This document shows positions 7,165 to 15,573 of a stretch of 15,573 nucleotides of DNA, piece by piece; position 1 is the first letter of the stretch, and the number at the start of each line of letters is the position of its first letter. This DNA is from Monoraphidium neglectum (lineage: Eukaryota; Chlorophyta; Chlorophyceae; Sphaeropleales; Selenastraceae): contig NW_014012387.1 of assembly GCF_000611645.1 (NCBI RefSeq), positions 1 through 15,573 on the forward strand, given 5' to 3'. The notes under the pieces are model-generated. The model was not told where the DNA came from, ran no database searches, and saw only the letters and a program-made list of their open reading frames with translations. The position numbers and the translations under genes were made by a program.

Positions 7165-10100
7165 TCACCCGTCCTCCTCCTCCTCGCTGCTCTGGCCCGC
7201 CGCCGCCGCGGCTGCCTTGAACACCTCCTCCCCCACCGTGTTTTCCTGGAGGGTTTAGGGTTTAGGGGTTCGGGTTCAGGCTTTCGGCCCCGCAGGGAGC
7301 CGCCATTCGTGGGACAACAGAGCCTCTATTGCTGGAAATATTCGGATCCCACCATCTCTCATATCACAGATCGTCGCAGATCTCACCTGCACGAGGGTCC
7401 ACCCGTCCAGCTTCTGCAGGTCGAGGCGCCACATGTCGTCCAAGGTGATCTCCTTGTCGCCCACCTGTCGATTTGAAATTTTGAATGGGAAATGTGAAAG
7501 GTGCACCATCACAAGCCGCATGCATGGTTGGGCAGCTTCCCAAGGGATGAGTAACTGCCTGTTGTCTGCAGAGGAATGCTGGGACAGGCAGCACCTTGCT
7601 CACAGGCAAAACAGCGCCGGCTGCGCGGGCCGTCGATCAGGCGCGTGCCGCCTGATCGTCGCCCCGGCCCCACAACCGACATGCAAGCGGCGCGGGCGCC
7701 AAGCCGCGCCGCCGCGTGCGTACGTGCATGTGTGCGTGAAACACAGATGGGTGCCGTGCGTTCAAACAGGGGTCGGAGCGCACCTCTACGGTGCCGCCTA
7801 GCAGCCACATCGCGTTGCCCACCACGGCGATCTGCAAAAAATGGGGGCAAGGAACGAGAACCCTGAACCGTTGCTCAGCAGGCTGCCGTGTAAAAAAGGG
7901 GTTCGTGGCTGCAAAGGCGCACACATAGTGCGATTTTTGCGGTCTTTCTTCTCTTCGCGGCCTTGGCCGCACGACCCACACGCCCCTGCTCCCTTTGCTG
8001 CCCCTGATTCACACGGGCATCTTGCCGCCCCCGCCCAGGCCACGCCACCGGTTGCATGAAAGAGGCCAGAGACACTCTTCGCTCAGCCCTGACACCTCAG
8101 AACACCACACGCAACCTGCACACACACGCGGGCGCACATGCGCATGCGGCTGATGCGGAACCCTGGCCCCCTAACCTGCGGGCTGATGCGTGCGCGCGGC
8201 TTGGGCATGTTGCGTATCGACATGTCCAGGCCGTAGGCCGCAGGAGAGTACAGCAGCTCACTCACGACGCCCCCGACCTGGGGCAACAGGGTTTGAGGTG
8301 TCAAATGTGTTTGGTCGGCGTGGAAAGTTGCAACAAGGGTTGTTGGGGGGCTGGCGCAACGTCCCTGGATTGCCGGATTCTGCAGCCGTGCCAATGTGCT
8401 GAGAAAGGCGCTCGGCGCGAGGTTGTGGGATGCAGGTGAGTGCAAAGCCGCACGTCCCACGGCTGCTCACACGCCACGTCCTGGCCAAAAGCCTCCTCAG
8501 ACCATTGTCAAAACCTGGTCAACGGCTGGTCAACGGCTGGTCAAACCCTGGTCAACCCCTTGTCAAACCCACCTTGTATAGCTGGTAAGCCTTTCGCACC
8601 ACAAAGCCCCGGAAGCGGCTCTGGATCCGCACGGCAGCCTGGGGATACAGCATGATGTTGGCACACTCAGCTCACACAGCCGGCTCGCGGTCGCTAGTCG
8701 TGCGAGAGTCTGGCTCCGCCGCTGCCCCTCGGCGGCCGCAGGCATACGGCTACGTCATGCGGCCCGCGAAATACGCTCGTTCTGTGGCGGCATGGGTTGG
8801 GACTGGCTGCCTTGATCATCGCAATGCTCCCACCCACCTTGTATGTGGGCGAGTTCTTGTCCTTGCCCGCCGCCAGCAGCGCCGCGATTTTTGGGTCCCC
8901 CGCTGCCGCGCCGCCGCTCGCCCCGCTGCCGCTGCTTCCCGCCGCCGCGCCCGCCCCGCCGCCGCCGCCGCTGCCGCCGGGCTCCCCCGACCCCACCGCT
9001 GCGGCCGCCTCTTCCTGCTGCTGCTGCTGCTTGGCGGCGGCCTTGGACGGCCGTAGCTCGGCGCCAAACCACCGCCTGCAGCGGCGAGCCCATGTAGGAA
9101 CAAGTCGATGCGTAAGCGGCCGCGGGGATGGATGAAACACAGTGAATTTGGGTCAGAGTCTGGGATTCAGGGCGCTCGCTCCAGGGCTAAAGGAAGGCCT
9201 GGGTGGTCGCGGCAGCTCTGGCTCGCTTCTGAAGTGATTTAATAGTGGCGTGTAAGGCAAAGGTCGGCACCAGCGGCGGCTGCCGCTGGGGAGAATACAG
9301 GGAGTTGTCCTGCAGGATGCATCCCGCTTTCGACATGCACCTCCCCGGGTCGTACCAACAACGCGATTCACGGCATGGTGTTGAAACGCGTAGGTTCTCT
9401 CGCTACTAACAGCGTAGAGGGCAGCGCGCGCACACACACGCATACACACACACACACACACACACACACAAATCTACACACACAAACCTACACACACACA
9501 CACACAAACCTTCACACACACAAACCTACACACAAACACACACGCACACACAAACATACACACACGCAAACCTACACACACACACACACACCAGCCCACC
9601 TGTTGGTGCACGAGAATGTGTACAGGTCGTTGTGAAACTCACTGGACAGGTCCTCCCCCCCCTTGGCCTCGTTGTCGCTGACGCCGCCAAACAGGAACGC
9701 GCGTGCCCCCTTGTGCACCGCCCAGCCGAACGAGGCGCGCGGCCCCGGCGCCATGCCCTGCTTCTTCACGCGCTCCCACTGGGTTGGGGAGGGGTCATGA
9801 GGAGGTGGGGCGAACAGAATGGGGGTTGGGGTGGGGATGGGGTCCAGGGCCATTGGATTGGTGTTTCATGGGGGTCCATGGAGCCGCATCTTGCAGAATT
9901 CATTCCAAGCTGAGAAGGCCACTGCAAGGCGCACATTGCCTGAATATAAACCCTAGAATCTAAAATCCTAAGGTTGGCCACGAATGACCGAATGGCAAAG
10001 GGGCCGTGGGCAAGCGAGCGAGCATCCCGCCACGTTCATAGACCGCACGAATCATTGATCGTTCGAGCTGCCCAGATCTCCCAGATCACGCACGCCCCCA

Positions 10101-13100
10101 GATCTCAGATCGCGCGCCCCGACCCACTGTGTAGCTGCCAAGATCCAGCGCCCACATGTCGTCGTGGGCGCGGCCGTGCTCCAGCTCATCGTCCTCGTCG
10201 TCCCCCTCTTTCGAATAGCCCCCATACACATACATCACATCCCCAGCCACCGCGAGCCCGCAGCCGCTGCGCGGCGCGGGCGCGAGCGGCGGCGGCGCGC
10301 CGAGCGGCGCGGGCGGGGGGCCGACGGGGCGCCAGGTCAGCTCGGACAGGTCCAGCTCCCACAGATCGCTGTAGTACCTGTCAGATCACGCGGTTCGAAT
10401 TTTTGAAACTTCGTGTCAGTCGAACGTGCGGAAATCCGCCTCGGGAGGGTCCGCAATAATTGACCGAGGCTGGCTTGATGACGCGCGGCACAGCATGTTG
10501 CGGAGACGAGGGCGGGGGGTTGCCTCCATGCGGCGCACTCGGCCTGCCGCATGGAGCGGCCTTCCTCCCCCCCTCGGCCGCCTCGAACCCCGACGCGCCC
10601 TCAAACCCCAAACCCCATAACACAGCCGCAGCAGGCCAGCCCGCGGACTGCAGTCCGGCAGTCCGGCAGTCCGCCGGTCCAGTCCACCCACTTGACTTCC
10701 GAGCCCGTGTCGTAGAAGCCGCCGAACAGGATCGCCTTGTTCTTGTGCAGCGCCATCCTGTGGCCGCTGCGCGCGCTGGGGCCGCCGCGGGTGGGCAGGC
10801 TGTCCCACTCGTGGGTCGACAGGTCCAGCCGCCAGAGGTCCCTTTGTTTTTTGGGGGGTGGGGGAGGAGGGTGACCCTAGGGGTCTGGCTCGCCCGGGGC
10901 GCTGGTTTTGAAGCGCGAAGGGGGGGAAGGGGCAGGGCGACTGTGCCGGCCTCGACCGGCGAGCTCCCTGGGGTAATCCTTGCGCGGCAGCTGCCCCGCA
11001 GCTGCGTGCCGCGCGCCCCCACCTGAAGTGCATGAAGCGCTCCTGGTTTGGGCTGCTGAACTCGCCGCCAAACACGTACATGCATCCCTTGTACACGACG
11101 GCCTGGTGGGCGCAACGAGGGGACGGGCTGCGGGGCGGGGCGCGGGGGGTGCAAGTGCGGGCTCTTACAATCTGGGGGTGCGCCGCCCACACGCACATGC
11201 ACACGTGCAAGTATGTATGATTGGGAGAAGGGGAGTCCAGCGTTTGCCGGCGTCACAGGCGATCAGCGGCTCCAAGAGGCCTGCGCCGCGCTCAAACCGC
11301 GCCCGCTGCCCCGCGCCGCGCTCTGTGTAAGTGGGTGACGAGGGCACACCCTCGGGCCCACCTGCTGGGCGCCTTTACGCGCGTCCACTTGGCCTTGTCG
11401 ACATCGAAGCGGTACAGGTCAGCGTTGACATGCACCTGCGGTTGTTGTTTTGGGTTTTTGGACTTTTTTGGTGGGGGGGGCTTGTGTGATAGGGGTGTTT
11501 GCTGCGGCGTGTTCTCTTGTTTGCTGCCGCATGGCATCGAGAGCGAACATTCATGGGGGTCAGGAGGTGGTGAGTGTCGACGCGACTCAATGAAGGCGAC
11601 ACAATGAAGACTGGCGCTGCGTATTTGTGACGTGGGCAACTTTTGGGGGGGGACCATGCAAGGCAGGTGCAGCCGACATGGAATGCATATACATTCGGGT
11701 CAGGTTAATGTGTGTGGTTGCGGGAGTAATAGGGTTCAAAGTCCAGGATTTGTGGTCTGGGGCCCCCAGAGAGTGGGCATCGGAGGACGAGCTTTGCCTG
11801 GGGCCCAGATCATCGGAAGCGCTCAGCGCGCGGCCTGCAGGGCGGCGGGGCGGCGGCAGACTCCGCCGGCCGGACGGAGGGCGCCCGGGGTAGTGGAAGC
11901 ACAGGGCAGCGGCGACGGGCCGGCCGGGCGGGCTGACCTTGCCAGTGGTGAGGTCTGTGTACTCCCCACCAAACAGGATGAGCTCCGACGATTTCTGAGG
12001 GGCGTAGGTCGCAGCAGTTTGGAAGATAAAATCAGATGCCAGGGAGTGTGAAACAACAGCCCCGCAGGCACACGCGCATGCTTTTTTGGGGCATACACTT
12101 TTCTATCAGCAGACGGGACAGGTGTCTGTACTCGACCACCTCTGCCTTTCCCCCACCCCAAAAGGCAACGACCAGACTGTGTCGAGGTTTGGTGTTCATA
12201 TCACACACCGGCGTTATGTAGGGCACCAGGGACCCGTTGACGCGCGGCGACGGCGGCGGGCAGTCGGCCTCGATCACGACCTCCTTCTTGGCCTTGTCCT
12301 GGGGAGGGCGCGCGGTGGTTGGGTGTGCATTGCGTTGGGTGTGCTGGAATGATCGGCAAAGAACCGGATGTCGGGGGGATGAGGCGGGTCAGGGCGGCAC
12401 AAGCCGGGCCACGGCCGTCCGGGAGGGGTGGTGCTCAGAGTGACCAGCAACTGGCGCAGGCCTGCGCAGGACGGCGGCTGCCGAAAGACGACGAGCCGTG
12501 AGGATTCATCCCGCAGTGCGGCCGCCGGCCACAGCACGCCGAGCTGAACGCGCTCGGGGCCGCCGCCATGACGGCCCGCGGCAGCCCCTTGCGGGTCTAC
12601 GCGCCGCGACTGAGTGCCGCGCCGCTGGCCGCCCCCGCGCAGCATTCGCGTGGGCTACAAACAACATCGAGAATAATCCGCTTTCCAGCTGCAGTCAACC
12701 CCTCTGCATGCCGTGCGCACAACCCGACTCCGCAGGCAGCAGGCGCGCATGCGGCTCGGGGTGTGCAACAAACACACCCCCTTACGGCCGAACCCTTTGC
12801 GGCAGCAATGATGCATCATCCCCTGCTAAATTTGGCGATTTGACCGGTTGCTGAACCGTTGCAACCAATGCCCCCTGGAAGAAGCCCCTGATGTGATGCC
12901 AAGGCCCACCTGCAGAGCAAACTGCGCCAGCAACGCATCTATGTTGTCCTCGTCACCTGGTGGCGTGCAGCGGGCGGCACGCGGCACGCGGGTGCGCTCG
13001 CGTGGCGCTGAGGGTCGCGAAGCGCAGCCCGGCGTGTCGCATGCGGACGCACCGCGGGCCGGCCGCCGCCGAGGGGGCGGGGGCTGAGCCGCTGCTGCAG

Positions 13101-13665
13101 GTCGGCGCGGGGACCCGAGCCCCCAATGGTACCAAGGCACGCACGTGCGGCAGCCTCGCGCATGGGGCGGATATGCGGGCGCACGCATGGGGGACCTCGC
13201 TCTCAAGCGCCGCAGCTGCAGCTGCAGCTGCGGCCGCAGCCGCAGCCGCAGCCGGCCGCTGGGCGAGCCGCCATGCCTTCTGTTTGGACATTCAAGGTTG
13301 TGCAGACTGGCGTCGCGGGCGCACGACTTGGCGCGGGTGCCCCCTCACCTTCCAGAGCACGCTCAGCACGCCGCTCAGCCTTGAGCTCGTTCCGGGACGT
13401 CTTGCGCTCTGTCTTGACGGCGCCCACGCCGCTCGTGAGCTCCCCCTTTTTGTCCTTTGCCTTCTTACGCTGCAGTGGTTGCGTATGTGGGCGTGCATCG
13501 GGCCCTCTGCGGGCGGCTGGTGACGAGGCGGCTCGCGGCGAGCAGCGGGATCGGACGGTGTGCGCACGCGGCAGCCGCGGCCGCACGGCGCACACGCGGC
13601 TGCTTGGGCAGCTGCAGATGCACGCCATGTCTCGGTTACTATACCTTGTCTCTTCCGGTTCCCAT
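7165..13665 (-). CDS. KLHDC4: KLHDC4-family Kelch-repeat protein with an inserted IQ motif (16 exons, 568 aa)
   Basis: Minus-strand exons: 13665-13645, 13469-13349, 12956-12910, 12298-12209, 11994-11938, 11435-11362, 11127-11023, 10841-10692, 10377-10128, 9778-9600, 9075-8838, 8638-8573, 8277-8176, 7831-7784, 7464-7387, 7245-7165. All introns are GT..AG and every phase matches. The N-terminus MGTGRDK plus RKKAKDKKG, then EDNIDALLAQF and PPPSPRVNGSL, is the lysine-rich lead-in typical of KLHDC4 proteins. Six propeller-strand signatures follow: LILFGG (98-103), YVFGG (154-158), ILFGG (209-213), YVYGG (271-275), FLFGG (333-337) and LLGG (510-513). Each is paired with DLW/DLY-type strands such as NADLYRFDV and HNDLYTF; SPNQERFMHF and GDKEITLDD are further family hallmarks. 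Residues 370-444 are a Q/A/G-rich linker, residues 449-459 an IQ motif, and the tail is SSEEEEDG. The biochemical role of this family is poorly defined; a protein-binding scaffold is inferred. Confidence 0.93.
7251..7268. repeat. Telomere-like TTTAGGG doublet in the last intron of the Kelch gene
   Basis: The + strand reads GGGTTTAGGGTTTAGGGG, two plant-type telomere units, followed by degenerate GGTTCGGG. On the minus strand it is a CCCTAAA-rich pyrimidine tract ending in CCTCCAG, the acceptor of exon 16, so it doubles as the 3' splice-site tract. Confidence 0.75.
8499..8564. repeat. 11-base minisatellite, six units, beside the IQ-exon splice donor
   Basis: Six consecutive 11-base units on the + strand are AGACCATTGTC, AAAACCTGGTC, AACGGCTGGTC (twice), AAACCCTGGTC and AACCCCTTGTC. 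The array ends 8 bases from the donor of exon 12 (minus-strand intron starts at 8572). Every unit ends in GGTC or TGTC, so on the transcript strand each begins GACC or GACA. Confidence 0.85.
8573..8638 (-). other. IQ-motif exon of the KLHDC4-like gene (exon 12)
   Basis: This 66-base exon (acceptor CCCCAG, donor GTGGGT) has phase 0 at both ends and encodes 22 residues, including RIQSRFRGFVVRKAY. That is a full match to the IQ consensus IQxxxRGxxxR, the calmodulin or EF-hand light-chain binding helix. It lies in the loop between propeller blades, after the low-complexity linker and before the conserved MPKPRARIS segment. Because it is frame-neutral it could be skipped without disturbing the Kelch fold. 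Confidence 0.85.
9425..9592. repeat. (CA)n microsatellite cluster in intron 10 of the Kelch gene
   Basis: About 165 bases of CA repeats are broken by AAACCT, AAATCT and GCA interruptions, some recurring as an ACACAAACCTACACAC unit. On the transcript strand this is a GU-rich tract that starts within 10 bases of the exon 10 donor (GTGGGC at 9599). Confidence 0.9.
10075..10112. repeat. AGATC-rich repeat cluster beside the exon 9 donor of the Kelch gene
   Basis: CAGATC recurs four times (CAGATCTCCCAGATCACG, then CAGATCTCAGATCGCG) within 38 bases, starting about 15 bases inside the intron from the exon 9 donor at 10127. A further CAGATCACG lies at the acceptor end of the neighbouring intron (about 10382-10390). 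Confidence 0.55.
10651..10674. repeat. 8-base tandem repeat next to the exon 8 donor of the Kelch gene
   Basis: CAGTCCGG at 10651 and 10659 is followed by CAGTCCGC at 10667, with degenerate CGGTCCAGTCC up to about 10685. The minus-strand donor of exon 8 is at 10691, so the repeat begins a few bases inside the intron. Confidence 0.75.
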
Positions 13666-15037
13666 ACTGCCTGGTGAACCCCACTTCTTGCCGAAACGAG
13701 TTGCTGATCAAGTCCGAGTGTTGGCGGCAGGGGATCCGCGCCCGGTTGCTTCAACTTCACAGATCACTGGTACATTGTACACCAGCGCTCACTCTTCATG
13801 CAAGGCATTGATGCCTCGGCGGGGCCGGGTGGCGGGGTGACGGTCAGCAGCTGCCCGGTTCGCAAATCGCAAATCTGGCATTCGAGGCGATTGGCGCACC
13901 GCAAAGACGCCACTGTAGCCTCTTGACAGTTTTCAGGACCTGATATTGGGTAAGGCTGCAGGTCATGCCGCTGCCAATGCGGTACAAGCCGCACCCACAT
14001 GGCGGCCGTTACCTGATCCGCAGTGACGGGCGCCACGCCAACACCTCGAGCCGTCTCCAGTTTCAATGCCAGCCAGATTTTGGCTGAACGGTGTGAACCA
14101 CACTCGCGTGTGACTGCACCAACCTTGAGCAGACTGAAATGGTATGCTTAGGGGGAATGGGGATGCGCGGCATGCACAGGATGAAATCACCCAAGCCCCA
14201 AGCTCAGGTTGACACACGGCACGCGCAGGTTGACTCTTTTTATTTTGGGATGTCTGCCTGGAAGTTGAGCGCTCTGCGATTTGGGTGGCGCTTGCATGGT
14301 TGGTGGCCGTCAAGCCAATGCGGGGCGCTGTGCCAGCCCGGACCCGGTCGGTTTTTGATGTGCGCCCTTCTCTCAGACCTCCCTGGCCCTTTACGACTGC
14401 GCTCGGCGAGGACGTTGGACGAAGAGCAGTAGAACTCGCCTGGCAGGGACTGCTCATCTGGAGGGCAGGGCAGTGCCAGGTATTGCAGGGTGGCGCGCCA
14501 GGCAGCACTCGAGTGTCCGAAGAAAGCATTTTGCTTCCGAAGAACGCATTTTGCTTCCAAGGACCTCTGCGTGCGGACCAGGGCTGACTCAGGGGCACTC
14601 GCGGAACCCTGCCTTCTCAAGTGTGGCCATCCTCACTTGTTGACTGTGTGTTTGACCTCCGCTCTGAAACAGCTGTTAGATGGTTTTGTGAAAAAGTTTG
14701 CTCAATTGTATCACAAACCAATGTTGGCTTGTAGAATACCGTGTGCTTATTGGGTGCATGCTGTCCAGCACAGGAGCGCATGAGCTTTCTCAAAGGTGCT
14801 CGTGCTCAGTAAGGTCTCAGGTGACTAATGAGTGACATAGGCAGCGAGCCAAGCAAGAAAATGTGGCACCTGCCTGGAATCTGGTGCTCCTTTGTTGCTA
14901 TCACATCTTGTTCAAATATGCACAGCAACGCGGTGCTGACTTGGAGTCTCACTCTCGTCACAACGGCACACCAGCAACAACACCGCGAGCATAGGGCCAA
15001 GGCGTGTGCAGTCGCATAAACTCGTAACATTGCGCGC
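13666..15037. other. Divergent intergenic region between the Kelch gene and the rightmost gene
   Basis: This holds the upstream regions of two divergently transcribed genes. Open frames of 97-211 codons occur but none resembles a known family or joins with splice sites. The part from about 14620 to 14900 is noticeably more AT-rich than the rest of the window. I cannot place a promoter for the Kelch gene here. Confidence 0.5.
14518..14557. repeat. 20-base tandem duplication
   Basis: CGAAGAAAGCATTTTGCTTC is followed directly by CGAAGAACGCATTTTGCTTC, identical except for one base. Each copy contains the short inverted repeat GAAxxxCATTTTGCTTC/GAAGC-like arms (GAA with TTC). No further copies are seen nearby. 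Confidence 0.85.
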
Positions 15038-15048
15038 TATATTTTAAA
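15038..15048 (+). promoter_or_regulatory. TATA-like box upstream of the rightmost gene
   Basis: TATATTTTAAA stands out in GC-rich sequence and lies 80-90 bases before the proposed ATG at 15129, a plausible distance for a TATA element plus a short 5'UTR. Confidence 0.45.
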
Positions 15049-15128
15049 CGTCGCGTCAGCCACAGAGATCTTCTTTTACTGCGTCACCATCTCCCTTGCG
15101 AGTCCCGCTGAGCGCACGCTCCGAAGCC

Positions 15129-15573
15129 ATGCAAGGTCGACCTGACGTATTGCAGCGCGGGGGCGCACAGCATCCCGCGGCGCGGCGGGCGGGGTTTGCG
15201 AGCCGCGCCCCGCTCGTGTGCCGCGCCGCAGCGCCCTCAGCACGCGCTGCGGCGGCGACAGAGCTGCACGCGCTGTCCAAGCTCTCGAACGTGGTGCCCG
15301 ACACGCTGCTGCTAGAGGCGCCGATCACGCCGAAGGCGGCGACCGTGTCGGCGCCTGTTCTGAGAGGCATCCTCGCCTCTGGGCAGCCGTGGATGGAACC
15401 TTTTGTGGTGGGTGCTCGCGGCCGCCGCGGCCGCGTCCAAGCAATCCCGCCTGCACTCAGGCTTGCATATGCACCAGCCCTCCCGCCAGTGCGACGGCAC
15501 GCCCCTGCCAGGGACAAGCGGGCGGGCACCTCCCCTGCTGGGCGCGACACGTGCCCTGGAGGCGACCGCCGGT
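15129..15573 (+). CDS. First exon of a putative chloroplast-targeted protein (partial; exon probably ends at 15407)
   Basis: ATG at 15129 (context AAGCCATGC) opens a frame that stays open to the window end. The first 35-45 residues are Arg/Ala/Ser-rich and almost free of acidic residues, with FASRAPLVCRAAAPSARA, resembling an algal chloroplast transit peptide with a VCRA-type cleavage site. The next part (TELHALSKLSNVVPD, ITPKAATVSAPVLRGILA) looks like mature protein. A donor GTGGGT at 15408 matches those used in the Kelch gene; beyond it the translation becomes Arg/Pro-rich and intron-like. I do not recognise the mature protein. The opposite-strand frame (15550-15056) looks like a shadow. 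Confidence 0.5.
   Translation, partial: MQGRPDVLQRGGAQHPAARRAGFASRAPLVCRAAAPSARAAAATELHALSKLSNVVPDTLLLEAPITPKAATVSAPVLRGILASGQPWMEPFVVGARGRRGRVQAIPPALRLAYAPALPPVRRHAPARDKRAGTSPAGRDTCPGGDRR

Noticed and set aside
8499..8564. CRISPR-like array
   Set aside because: The units are 11 bases, directly adjacent with no spacers, and lie in an intron of a eukaryotic gene.
13203..13760. Single long minus-strand frame as the N-terminus of the Kelch protein
   Set aside because: Only the RKKAKDKK...AERALE part fits the family. The upstream portion is intron 1 and the downstream portion is intron 2; the 7-codon first exon and the DEDNIDALL exon give exact phase matches.
13963..14598. 211-codon minus-strand open frame upstream of the Kelch gene
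   Set aside because: It has no ATG-supported start, no recognisable motif, Ser/Pro/Arg-biased composition and no splice link to the Kelch gene, whose start MGTGRDK is well placed at 13665.
15056..15550. 164-codon minus-strand open frame at the right end
   Set aside because: Composition is Arg/Ala/Ser without a motif, while the opposite strand shows a transit-peptide-like leader, a TATA-like box and a matching splice donor.

Overview
The window is eukaryotic nuclear DNA, most likely from a green alga (Chlorophyta, probably a Chlorophyceae relative of Chlamydomonas or Sphaeropleales; the lineage is inferred). The sequence is very GC-rich. It has many short GT..AG introns, long CAG runs read as polyglutamine, long (GT)n/(CA)n tracts in introns and UTRs, and the chlorophyte poly(A) signal TGTAA placed as expected after two of the genes. 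I see no bacterial operon structure, rRNA, tRNA, CRISPR array or intact mobile element. All gene models were built by hand by joining exons whose phases agree; none is backed by transcripts.

Layout: (1) 1-841, + strand: 3' end of an unrecognised gene, two exons, with a run of 24 pure CAG codons and an acidic C-terminus. (2) 842-1908: no supported gene. (3) 1909-6167, + strand: a four-exon gene for a nuclear-looking chromodomain protein of about 1164 residues. The chromodomain (about residues 167-221) is split by an intron and followed by a 943-residue Gln/Glu/Ala/Gly-rich tail with several polyQ tracts, two basic NLS-like clusters, a degenerate Trp-containing repeat and an acidic/leucine helix. 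A (GT)15 tract and a TGTAA signal follow. (4) 6449-7065: convergent intergenic stretch. (5) 13665-7165, - strand: a 16-exon gene for a 568-residue Kelch protein of the KLHDC4 (yeast Kel3-like) family, reconstructed with every phase consistent and a TGTAA signal 95 bases past the stop. An unexpected 66-base exon encodes a perfect IQ (calmodulin-binding) motif between Kelch blades. (6) 13666-15037: intergenic, with a 20-base tandem duplication. (7) 15129 to the window end, + strand: first exon of a gene with a chloroplast-transit-like N-terminus, behind a TATA-like box.

The genes do not form a functional unit; order and orientation are what one expects in a compact algal nuclear genome. The most interesting points are the chromodomain/polyQ protein, the frame-neutral IQ exon in the Kelch gene, and a recurring pattern in which tandem or GT repeats lie directly at or just inside 5' splice sites in both spliced genes.
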